This document shows, one piece after another, positions 26,009 through 36,322 of a stretch of 64,000 nucleotides of DNA (its first letter is position 1; every line of letters begins with the position of its first letter). The stretch spans positions 3,816,001-3,880,000 of the forward strand of contig JAKCOZ010000005.1 in assembly GCA_022605955.1 (NCBI GenBank), given 5' to 3'. Under the pieces are notes generated by a model. The model had not been told where the DNA came from and ran no database searches. It saw nothing but the letters and a program-made list of their open reading frames with translations. The translations under genes were made by a program, and so were the position numbers. The DNA comes from Rallus limicola. Lineage: Eukaryota; Chordata; Aves; Gruiformes; Rallidae.

Positions 26009-27310
26009 TGCGGAGATGTGGAAGAGGTGTCTGCTTCAAAATACAAAAAAAACCCACCATTGAAATAATAGCAACAAAAAAGAATGTTTAAATTCATTCC
26101 CAGCTGTAGACATAGGTAAGCTAAATAGTAATAAATCAATGCCAGGTCCAGTAAAACTATGTAAAGTAAGTTTCTGATAGCATATAGCATATGAGAAATC
26201 CCTATGATCTTAATGCTAATAATACAGAAGATGAAAGACAAAGTGACTTTACCAGATTTAGACTCCTTTTAAGTATCATTTGGCTCATATTGGGACACAC
26301 ATTTTGTTCTCTTCTACTTTAAATCTAAATTTTGAGTAATTGACTGCAGTGTTACATTATTTTAAAGGAGACTAAAGATCAGTGCTGCCTAGACTTGTTT
26401 TTGGAAAAGGCCCAAGAATACTGGCAATAGCTACATATTTTATTCTAGCTTTCCAGCATGTTAGGAACAATTAAATGAAGTGCATTAAATCCAAATACAG
26501 CGGCTTTAAATCTTCATTAACATCTACCTAAACCAAATCTTTTCCTTGACTTTTTAGAATTTTTTGTTTACTGGTGTATTTTTGTTTGAGTTTGTCCATT
26601 TTGTAACTGATTAGTTATATACCTTAAGTATATTCTCCATACTTTATCAGTCCCTTCCACCTTTTTAGGGATGCTGAAAGATCATACAAAATCAGTCTTA
26701 TTTTTAAGGCATCCATTACTACAGACAGAACTCTGAGATGCAAGTTTTATCACTTTATGGAAATAAGAAACCCATAAAACTATTTTCAAGCTATGCTCTA
26801 CTTGTTCTGAGCCCCTGCCAAATACCAAATAACAAATATTACTTTTAATCATCTAACTTGTGTGTTTATATAATAAAAAGCCACAAACTGAGGATACGTT
26901 CAGAGACAGTTCCATCCAACTTCCTGTTTTCCCATAAGCAATGTCATATTTTTAAAAGCAGTACCAAAGTGGTTCTGTTAAATACAACTTCATAGCAGGA
27001 AAAAACACAATTTGGACAATTCCCGTTGTATTTTCTTAGAAAGATGTAACTGTTAATTTGATTCAGGACAAAAAGGGTGTAAGGGATGTCTGCTTGCAGG
27101 AGAGTTCTGCAGCAAGACTTCACATCCAGAGAGACCACAGAGACAATAGGCTCTTACATTCTTATTTGAGTCACTATTGAAGTAAAAACCTCCAAAAGCC
27201 ATGGGATAGATATCAAGGAGTTTGGATTTCCAGCTGCTTTTTGTCTGTTTTGCTCAATGGTTTATACAGGCCAACTGAAAACATGCCCCTCTGCAGGGTT
27301 GGAAGCCTAT
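26009..27310. other. anonymous DNA, no gene
   Basis: No gene, RNA or repeat is recognised. AT-rich words around 26440-26530 (ACAATTAAATG, GCATTAAATCC, CTTCATTAACATC) could belong to a conserved element, but this is weak. Confidence 0.6.
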
Positions 27311-27885
27311 CATAGTGTCCTGGTTTCAGTCAGGATAGAGTTAATTTCATTTGTAGCAGCGGATGGAATGCTGTGTTTGGGAGTTAAATGAAAGCAGTGC
27401 TGATAACACCCTGCTGTTTCTAGTTGCAGTCAGACAGTCAAAGCCAGGACAGGTGACCCAGATGGGCCAAAGAGAGTATTCCATGCCAATTACGTCCTGC
27501 CCAGGATGGGAGGAAGAAGGGGGGCGGTTCCGGGACGCGAGCAGCCGGGAAGCGAGGGTCTTGGGGGACGGTTGGGGAATGGCTCTGGGTGGTGTGGCCT
27601 GAGTTGTGTGGTTCGGTGAGAAACTGCATTGTGTATCAATAGTTTCATATTCTTTTGCTTTAAAGTCCTGTTAGCATTGTTATATTTTATTTTTCTGTTA
27701 TCTTAGTAAACTATCCTTATCCCAACCCACGGGCCTCTTAGTTTCTTGGTTTCGGAGTTATTTGTCCCTTCCTTTTTCCTTCCCTTGTTTCCCCCCCCTT
27801 TCCCTTTTCTCCTGCTCTTTTACTTTAAGGAGCAGGCAGCTGCGTGGATCTCTGCCCACAGCCGGGGTGAAACCATAACACATAG
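27311..27885 (+). mobile_element. complete ERVL-type solo LTR with 5-bp target-site duplication
   Basis: The LTR runs from 27316 (TGTCCTGGTTTCAGTCAGG) to 27880 (GGGGTGAAACCATAACA), 565 bp, with TG and CA ends. It is flanked by identical CATAG at 27311-27315 and 27881-27885. A 5-bp duplication is typical of ERVL (class III) integration. The internal order matches avian ERVL LTRs: GATAGAGTTAATTTCAT near the start, a CpG-rich middle (about 27520-27580), CTGCATTGTGTATCA, a polyadenylation region with the variant AGTAAA (27705-27710), then CTTATCCCAACCCACGGG and a pyrimidine-rich U5-like tail. No TATA box is evident. No internal gag, pol or env remains, so it is the product of recombination between the two LTRs of a provirus. 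The intact duplication suggests the youngest clear insertion in the window. Confidence 0.93.
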
Positions 27886-30379
27886 GTAAGGAGGAAAGTA
27901 GATCAACTGGGCCCAAAGCAGTCCAAATGCATTTCATCACACCTGTTCCTGAACTTGTCTTCTGTAGTTAATTCAGGTCATCACTAAAGAAAGCACATGA
28001 CCTTTTGGAAAAGTCTTTAGCCTCCATCTTTAAAGACTTTCAAGACAGGAAGTATAGGAGACAAGTTACAGGTTACTGTAATGGCAGCAGTCAGTCAGGG
28101 TGTAAGGTGTTTCATAAGAACTAAAGCTTCCTACACATGTGAAGTATGGGACAGTTGTTTATCATCCTTATTTTGCTATTTAAAGCTAAGGCTCTACCCC
28201 ACAAAAAGTAAGGATGGGAAACACATTCACAGGAAGCATCTGCTTCAGCTTTGGAAAGCCAACCAAGAAACACTTAGGAGCAGACACAGCTTGGAGGACT
28301 GCCTACAGACGCTTAAGTCAACTTGCATAACATCACCTAGACTGCTGTGTTGTGTTACTTTATTTCATTAAGCAGCATTTTATTCCTTCATTTATGGAAC
28401 AGATGGTAGCTCAGAAGTGTTTGCGGATGGGACATTCAGTTTAAGAGTTCCCTCATGGTGTTGTGCGGCACGAGTATGGCTGCTGAATGGGCCAGAAATG
28501 GAGAAGGGGAATCTTTAGCAGTAACTATGCATAGCAGTTACATAGTTACTGGCACAGAGGCAACATATCACCTTGACTTAATGCACAGAATATTTCAGCT
28601 TTTAGTTTAAGGTCTCCAACTTCTCATGTAATATTGTCTAGTGTTGAAATATTTACCCCTAATTAATACTGGAGCTGCAGAGAATCTGAATAAGCAGCCT
28701 CCCATTGAGCATATTTTTGTGTCATTATAAAAGCTATTAACCTGGGAACAGCATGTAGATGTGCAGGCTTTGAGCTTCTCTTGTGTGGCACAAACTGTGA
28801 CTGGGACTTCAGAATCATCATTAATAGCTAAGTATGACTGCCGCTGCCAGAGTGCGCATTTGATCCTAAAATGCTTGAAAAGGGCAAATAGCAAGAGGGA
28901 ATCAAGTTGCTTTGCTTGGCATTAGAGTAATTACGGTTTGAATACAGACTTTTGCTTTATAAGACAGTCCAGAAATGCTATTAATAAATTAGAGATAAGC
29001 CTCAAGAATAATGAAAGTTTGGGAGATACTCCATCATCACTAATGTACATCTGAATCTGCAATTGAACCTGAAGGTTAAGATAAACAGATATTGGGCCAA
29101 ACATCTTTAGGGGTTCCTTCATCACTAGCCATTTTAAAACTTATTTTCTAATAGCTTTCCTGTGCAACAGGGATCTAGATGAGTTCCAACCTGTACCTTG
29201 CATACAGGCACATTAGCATCTGTTCGCCTTGGGTTTACTGGAGCCATATAGTGAGCTGATGTTTTCAAGGCTTTTTTTAGAAAAAGTTAAATGCTTCTCT
29301 AGACAGGACTGCTGCAACATTGTTGTCACTAATGCATATTCCCAGCTTCAATTTATTACTCCTAAACATTTTTTTAACATATTTAACATGCCTATACAGA
29401 ATCTTACTTAACACCCTATTTTACATTGAGTAGACTCTTTGATGAGAAGTGACCATGTTCAGCATTTAGCTCTTTCTCTCTCGCCACTATTTTATAATAC
29501 TTCACATTGGTACCTTCAGCAAAATTGAGATACTTTGTCCATACAATTGTTAGCACAAGCTTTAACTTCTTACTATACTATATCACAAATGGAAAATTAT
29601 TCAGAATAAAAGAGTGCCAGATTTTCAAACGTTGGCTTTCATTTTTGCACATGCAATTATTTGCTGGCACAATCCATCATACACAGATGGCTAAATATAT
29701 GATTGTACCTTGCTGTAATTTTGAGAGCAACATTAGAAGCTAGGTTGAAATTGTAGCCCTAAAGGTCTAACCTGAACATCAAAACCCCAGGATAAGAAAT
29801 AGTACACTTAGTGTGGCTTACTATGATTAAGTAGTATAAGACAAACAATATGCAATATTATCAAAGTTCATCATTCTCAAACTACTAAAGGACACGTTAC
29901 TGATGTAACGTCAGTCTTCATTCTTTATCAAGATCCCCTCATTTTTCCCTATTTGACACAACCATTAAAAAGCCTTAGAAGTTAAGAGTTCTCATTTAAT
30001 CAAAGGAAGAGATCAGGAGACATTTGCTCTCCCCATCTCTCTACACCTCTCATCTTTATCAATGCAAAGAAACACTGCTATTGGTTATTTGTGTTTTCTT
30101 CCAGTCTGCTCCTGGCAATTTTGATTCCTCTTAGTTTTTACCCTGGGAGAGGCAGATGTGGAAGACTCATAAAAGAGGTCTTTACAATCCAGTCATTGTT
30201 ATTGGGTTCTCACCCTCTGCCCTTTTAATTATTAAGAAAAACAACAGGGTCAAACTATAACAACCTGTAATTGAGTAAGCACAAAGTACCTCCAACCTTT
30301 TTTAGCCATAAGAGACATTATCTTTTGATGTAGCTGTTCGTGAGGTAAGAGGGTAATCCTAGGGCCCAGATTTGGCACT
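27886..30379. other. anonymous DNA with regulatory-looking patches, no gene
   Basis: No supported gene. The stretch 28620-29000 contains words such as CCTAATTAATACTG, CATTATAAAAGC, CATCATTAATAGC and GAGTAATTACGG, and could be conserved non-coding DNA. Two hairpins are present, at 28519-28551 and at 29894-29911 (ACGTTAC, loop TGAT, GTAACGT). Confidence 0.55.
28519..28551. other. perfect 11-bp inverted repeat (hairpin)
   Basis: Arm CAGTAACTATG (28519-28529) and arm CATAGTTACTG (28541-28551) are exact reverse complements around an 11-base spacer. The stem is too short for a typical microRNA precursor and there is no U-run after it. It may be a binding-site palindrome or chance. Confidence 0.85.
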
Positions 30380-31260
30380 TGACATTCCTAAAAAAATACA
30401 ATTTAATTATTATGGGCATGTGCAAACAACTATCCTTGCCACATCTGCCCTAAGCAATCACCAACAATGTTTTCTTGCGTTGTAAGGAAGTCTGCAATGT
30501 AAGTAATTGTAAAGCAAGCTGGAAATATGACCTCCATCAATCTACAGTACATGCAAATGCTTAATTTAATTTTTCCATCAATTTCCAATTGAATGAGGCT
30601 CATTGTATTGAAAAATAAAAACAGCTTGGCCTTTGACTTCGTTTGAGATTACTCTTCCATGGTAATATCCTCAATAGTGTTTCTTGCAAGCTTTGAAGAA
30701 TTAGATGAAAAGCATTCAGACAATATACACGATATCTGTTTGATCTTTACACATTTCTGCCCACACTTAAGGCCAATGAGGCAGAGAAGTATTTAAAGTA
30801 TGTACACACTCAAACATCAGCACAGTATGCTTCAAGGAGAACTCAAGGCATTGGTGGTAAAACCTTATTGAGATGTATTGTCAAACAAAAAAACAAATAT
30901 ACACAAAGATCAGAACCTCACTTGCAGCATGCACAGCCTACATAATACATTGGTAGCCTTGTCTCTGCTGCTAACAAGTTTTTCATATTTAGTGTTCCTG
31001 AAGAGAGCCATTTAATTAAACAGAGATTGAGAGAGGCTGTTCACTACAATCTGAATTTCATTTTGTTTTGCATCCATTGTTAATGAACATAAATCGTAGA
31101 GCTATTAAAGATAGAACTCAGTCAAAGTTTCACACTGCTTCAGCCAAGCAAAAGGGGGTTTGCTACACAATTATTGACATTGCAATCAGCCAGAATATAT
31201 GACGGGAGTGTACAGTCATATATGTGCTAGTCTTAATCAAGCTAATTTAATCAACAGAAG
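30380..31260. promoter_or_regulatory. candidate cluster of conserved regulatory DNA
   Basis: About 880 bases without repeats or CpG but dense in regulatory-type words: ACAATTTAATTATTATG (about 30400), AATGTAAGTAATTGT, the octamer ATGCAAAT (30551-30558), GCTTAATTTAATTTTTCC, CATTTAATTAAAC (about 31010), CCATTGTTAATG (SOX-type ATTGTT, about 31075), ACAATTATTGACATTGC and CTAATTTAATCAAC. The texture, long stretches of unique AT-rich sequence with intact homeodomain, POU and SOX cores, is what conserved enhancers near developmental genes look like. No alignment was possible, so conservation is inferred and not seen. Confidence 0.3.
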
Positions 31261-32482
31261 AAGGGAAGACATAGTCAAACAGTCTTAATACAAGCTTAGG
31301 GTAAGGCAGAAGCCATCAGGATATCCAGAAAGCTTGTAAAACCTATGCCACTGCCATTCATGTCTCTCCTGCACACTGGCTGTCAGAGATGGTTGCAACT
31401 CCTCAGTTCTTAGGGAGGATCAGTGCTCTACACAGACCACATACATAACAGGGAGAAGAGGAAGGAAGAGGGCTAACTGGTATCAGCTGACAAGCTCTGC
31501 TTGCTGGTTAGGTTGGGAAGGAAGCACTTCACATTTACCTGCTAACATATGCCTAATATCAGAGCAAACAAGAGATGATACAAGAGTCTGGTGTTTGGCT
31601 CCAGTGTTATAGCTTCTCACACTGGGATTTTCCACCCAGCCAGGTGACAGACCTAATTCCTTTGCGTTCATCAGATTCTGCAAAGCATGTCATTGCATTC
31701 CACTTGCATTCCATACAGAGAAAGTACACCACAGTTACTCAAGAGACAGGGAAAAAAAGCCCTCATGTTAAGAGACTGATAAATAGAATGGATGCATCTT
31801 TGACAGTGCCTGCATCTGGATGCATTACTATTTTAGTATTTACTTTGTCTACATTGTTTTATTTAGAAAGTGCAGTGCTTTCTCACCTTTATAAAAAAAA
31901 GTAGCATGATGTAGCAATTTTTTTTTTATTCACTGCTAAGCATGTATTTCACAATAGTAAATAGTAAATTCAGAAATGAACCTACCCCCAGTGCTGGTCA
32001 GCAGCAGATGGGAGGGTAATAGATTCTACCTACAATGTCACAACATAAAATGGGAAAGTCAATACACGTGGAAGCTAGAAGGTAGCTGTGATAGCATCCG
32101 GAACCTTCTATCATTGACATGTAGAAGAAATACAATGGGCCAGAAGGCTCTTGAAGTTTCAGTTCCAAAGTTAAACTCAATGTTTGACCAGGAGTTGAGA
32201 GTGCTTAATTTAAATCTTGCCCCTCATAGGAAACAAAATAAGTTCTGGCACAAGAAAAATATTAGCTTTTCCAAATGAAAGGATCTTTTAAGGAATTTGG
32301 CAGGCAAAGCCTCAGGTATAGTCAATTTATGCCTCTCTAAATTTTACTCATCAGCAGACTCTTATTCCCCTTCATTGCCCATGATTTCTTTGTTTTAACA
32401 TCAGTAATGCCATTAAAATAAATTACAGAAAGCACTAAACTGAGCATAAGGTTTATAGGTAATGTCTTTCTAACCTTTCCAG
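31261..32482. other. anonymous DNA, no gene
   Basis: No repeat or RNA is recognised. Overlapping open frames on both strands at 31483-31904 and 31976-32278 (up to 109 codons) have no recognisable domain or splice structure. Confidence 0.6.
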
Positions 32483-32716
32483 GACACCTTAAGCAGCTGT
32501 GTGGCAAGATGTGAACAGAGAATAAAAATTGAAGGGATTCGACAAAGCCTTTCCATCAAAATTATTTCTTCAAGGGCATCAGCAGAGCAAAGAATTGCCT
32601 CAGATTTAATGGAGAAATACATTGAGTTATTTTCCAACAGTTTTTTTTCTTTTTTGCATGTCTTTATGCATATTTGGTACTCAAACTCCTTGCTACACAG
32701 TATTCCTCTGTTCTAA
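32483..32716 (+). other. exon-like open frame after an acceptor-like site
   Basis: TGTCTTTCTAACCTTTCCAG ends at 32482 and resembles a splice acceptor. The frame is then open to the TAA at 32714-32716. The first 53 or so codons give a hydrophilic peptide rich in Arg, Glu, Ile and Ser that could form a helix. The codons after about 32640 turn into hydrophobic T-rich sequence, as expected of non-coding DNA. There is no convincing donor, and no protein family is recognised. It could be a terminal exon, a decayed exon or chance; an open run of this length is not rare here. Confidence 0.13.
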
Positions 32717-34459
32717 ACAAAATTTCACTTTCTGCTGGGTGGTACAACCCTAACAAACATCACCACAGAATAGCAGAGTTTTCACCAAACAGTGACACAG
32801 TTATACTCCAGCAGCACTAGGATAAAAACCCACTTCTCTCAATTCAATTTAAATCTTCAGGCCCTTCAAAAACTAAAAATTCCTTTAGCAATCCCCCTTG
32901 TCTTTCTGGTCTCTAGCTGATCTGTATTCACTCTAGTTTGGGAAGATGCCCAAGTATCCTTTCCTTAACTTGCTGGCTAAGAACTGACTGCTTTGCTGTA
33001 GTTATGGTTTACCAGTTTGTCTCAGTGCTGTTCTCTCTGCTTCCAGCAAAAAAAAAGTTCACATCTAGAAAGCACAGCTGCTGCTTACCAGACTAAGTCT
33101 CCCACCCTCACCATTTCCCTTTCCATCTACAAAGGAAAAACATGTCAGAAAAAGGATACTCCCAAACAGGCAACTTGGAAAACACCCTACAGAACACATT
33201 TCAGTGTTAGAAAACAAAGAAAACAAACAGCAGCCAGTTCCACTAATACAAGTTATTTATGACCTTCAGAGCAACTCAGCATCAAAACAGAGAGGAGCTT
33301 TTGTTTGAAGATGCAGGGCATCATCTACTGCCAAAGGACCTCAGATCTGTGCAATTCATTGTAACAGAATACTAATAAGAGTTTATCATACTTTGAAGAC
33401 TACTAAACAGAAATGAAAGCCAAGCTGCCTGTGGTCATTTTTAACATGTGAGCTAGCCAGTTACCCAGTATCAATTCAGATACTTAGGTTGAAGACTGAT
33501 GATATATATGTAATACACCAATGAGCCAAGCCTATTGTAGGTTTTAAAGGTTGAGTCACTGTTTCCAAAACAGATGTTTTATTTTCTCCTACAGATAAGA
33601 GGAAGGAAACACTAATTTCTTTGTACTAGCAACAAGTATTGTTACACATGGCAAAGAATAAAAGTCAAGATTACAAAGAATGCAAGATTATAACAAACCT
33701 TTACATCTGGAAGTCTTACAAATTACATCATAACCCCAGTTTTAAAATTCAACACTGGAGACAAGCAATAGCAGCAACCATAAATGTACTGAGAGGGTAC
33801 CAAGATACAATTTCTTTTTCTAACAGTATGGGTTAATAACTGATGTCAGGTTGACCAGTAGGAAACCTGACAAGCCTTACAACATGAAGATGATCACTCG
33901 ACTGGAAATGGCACAATACTAAACACATGATAGTAACAAGGGAAGTGCAGATGAGTTTCAACTCCTTTATCAGAAATATTCTTCCATCTTTACTTAATGT
34001 AGCCTTTTATTACATTAAGTATCACCTCCCCTTAATAAGAATAACTGTATATTGCCCAAGACACTTGTTTTCAGTTGCACACAAATTTTGTGTATATAGA
34101 GATAACAATTATTCCATCACTCAGGCTCCTTTCTCTCCCCTGGGAAATAAAAAGCCTTAAAACGTATTTCTGTTCCCAATCAATGGAGAATATACTGCAA
34201 CATTCTCTCATTCTTTATTCAAAGATCATCTCCCAGATCACTTCCAAGGGGAATCTCCTTTCTGCACTGGCAGCAATTTGTCTTCTCATGTTAGACATAT
34301 TTTGGAATAAAATTGTTCCATAAAAATTCAGAGAAGGCTGCAAAGCTATTCTCCACCATTTTGCTAAAAGCTGCAAATGTTTTCTTTTTCATTGCAAACT
34401 GCAAAATTCTTCACTTAGAAATGTAAAGTAGAAAGTACAAAGCCCTGAGTCAAGTCAAA
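32717..34459. other. anonymous DNA, no gene
   Basis: No gene, RNA or recognisable repeat. Short open frames (up to 82 codons) fit chance. Confidence 0.65.
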
Positions 34460-34990
34460 GGCATGTTAAATATGTCTCTTCCTAAGATTTAATAAGACCG
34501 ACTTTGTAACAACATTTTACAAAACCCAATTCATTTCTCAATTAGGCAAACTGAACAGTCTTAGTTTGGAAGCACCCATGAGCGTACACAATTAATCTCA
34601 GCCCTATTTGCTTTCATTTAGTGTCTTTTATCTGTACCTTTGCTTTGGCTAGGTAAACACCAAAGGTTTTATACTGGGGTGTTTTCCTCATTTTTTCAGT
34701 CCCACTAAAGAAAAAAAATGACAGGTAATAATATAATGTATGGTAGAAGGAGAAATGCTGACAGACATTGTGTTACTTTGCTTCAATTAGGCTCTAATTA
34801 CTTCTTCTCTTCAATTAGAAAAAAATCACATGAACCAATTATGCCAGATAATGTGTGCTTATCCTATTCAAACTGCACAATGGGTAAGGTCTATTCACAT
34901 TGATTATCTTCAATTTATGCTTTTAGCCTTTTTTTCCCTTCTGTCTGCATGGCCCATTACAGTTTTAAAGTGGAAGCTCTTAAGCAGTTC
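34460..34990. promoter_or_regulatory. candidate conserved regulatory DNA
   Basis: Dense homeodomain-type cores occur in unique sequence: CTCAATTAGGCAAAC (about 34537), CACAATTAATCTCAG (about 34587), CTTCAATTAGGCTCTAATTA (34781-34800) and CTTCAATTAG (34809-34818). The repeated CTTCAATTAG, 28 bases apart, is a small direct repeat that could be paired binding sites. Word content is the only evidence. Confidence 0.25.
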
Positions 34991-35750
34991 ACAGTATTAT
35001 GATATCATTCATAACAATTGTTATGTTTTGATGGAAGAATAATTTTGATGCCTTGAATACAGAGGGGAAAAATCTCTTTGGATTGAATGTATTCCAATTT
35101 TGCTATTTTGGTTAACAATACTCCCATGGTTTTTTAAATAAATATGATACAATGTGGTCTACTGTTAATGGACAGTGCTGAGTGAAACACTTGGTTCTAT
35201 AGGAACAGAGAGAGATTTAAAAACCAAATACATGGTATTGAACACAAGAACTGCTCACTCATTGTCAGCACAGATGTATCAGTCCTAAAAGCCTTATCAG
35301 GCCTCATTCATGAATGATCAGCAGAGTGGATGGCAGTCAGCAAAAGTGACAAGTGTAAACCTAGAAGTGGAAAATCTGAAAGAATATTTTCCAGCAAAAT
35401 AAAAGGGGTTGAAACACAACGTAAATCCTCACCAGTCAGAGCAGTCCAACAGATCTGGGTGAACATAAAGTGCTGAGGAAAAAAACACTGTATACTAGAG
35501 GCAATTTAAAGAATGCCACCTCTTTTAGAGGGATTTAAGGGATTCTGCTGATACATGGCTTTGTCCTTGCCCTCAACTGAGGAATTAACTCCTTTTAATT
35601 CTCCAAAGAATAAATACAGAATACACCCTTTGTTGTCCAGCAATCACCAAGTTGGGTGCCATCTAGAATCAGCTTCGTCTCAGTCAATGGGAATCTTTCT
35701 TGCCTAAAATACAAACTCTACTCACACTGAATAGAATCAATATGCAAAGA
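34991..35750. other. anonymous DNA, no gene
   Basis: Nothing supported. GTCTCAGTCAATGGGAATC (35676-35694) resembles a word found in an old, widespread amniote repeat, but it is too short to call. Confidence 0.55.
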
Positions 35751-35805
35751 GGAGTAGGCAAGCGGCTGCATGGTGCTTAGCTGCCATCTGTGCTAAACTA
35801 TGACA
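35751..35805 (+). mobile_element. 3' terminal fragment of an ERVL-type LTR
   Basis: GGCAAGCGGCTGCATGGTGC, then TTAGCTGCCATCTG and TGCTAAACTATGACA, matches the last 55 or so bases of the avian ERVL-type LTR (remembered form: AGCGGCTGTGTGGTGCTTAG, then TTGCC and GGTTAAACCATGACA). The other 500 or so bases of the LTR are missing or unrecognisable upstream. It ends 37 bases before the CR1 fragment. Confidence 0.7.
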
Positions 35806-35842
35806 GTCTCTTTTAGCCTCTTTCAGAAGAGAATAAATATTT

Positions 35843-36322
35843 CAGTTGAAGCAACCTACAATAATCTAATCCAACTGCCTGACCACTTCAGGGCTGACAA
35901 GACATTGAAGCATGGCATTAAGGGCACTGTCCAGATGCCTCAAACACTAGCAGATGTGCAACATCAATTACCTCTGTATGAAGCCTGTTCCAGTGTTTGA
36001 CCACCCTCTCTATAAAGAAAGGCTGCCTAATGCCCAGTCTGCACCTCCTCCTGGGACAGCTTTGAACTATTCCCACACATCCTAGAGCTGAATACCAAGA
36101 AGACATCAGCACCTCTCTCGCCATGTCCCCACCTCAGGAAGCTGTAGAGAGTCATGAGGTCACCTCTTAGCCTGTTCTCCAAATTAGGCAAGCCAAAAAT
36201 CCTTAGTCATTCCTTATAGGGCACTCCTTCCAGCGCTTTCACCAGCTTTCTTGCTCTCCTCTGGATGTGTTCAAGTCCTTTAACACCATTCTTAATTTGT
36301 AGGGTCCAGAACTGCACGCAGT
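35843..36322 (-). mobile_element. CR1 LINE, 5'-truncated 3' end, minus strand
   Basis: About 480 bases match the reverse of avian CR1 closely along the whole length. Landmarks are TCTAATCCAACTGCCTGACC, CACTTCAGGGCTGAC, GAAGCCTGTTCCAGTGTTTG, ACCACCCTCTCTATAAAGAA, TCAGGAAGCTGTAGAGAG, TCACCAGCTTTCTTGCTCTC, CTCTGGATGTGTTCAAG and GGTCCAGAACTGCACGCAG. This is the end of the reverse-transcriptase reading frame plus the 3' untranslated region. 5' truncation is normal for CR1. Frames are broken and it cannot move. The short ATTCT repeats after 36322 (about 36324-36337) lie at the truncated side. It is followed at once by unique sequence. Confidence 0.93.

Noticed and set aside
25825..26241. 138-codon minus-strand open frame with hydrophobic start
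   Set aside because: Its hydrophobic character comes from T-rich codons and it crosses the G-run. No family recognised.
27363..27629. Open frames on both strands inside the LTR
   Set aside because: LTR sequence is non-coding; these are composition effects of its CpG-rich middle.
35800..36124. Open frames on both strands inside the CR1 fragment
   Set aside because: They lie in the 3' end of a truncated CR1, and the frames are broken and short.
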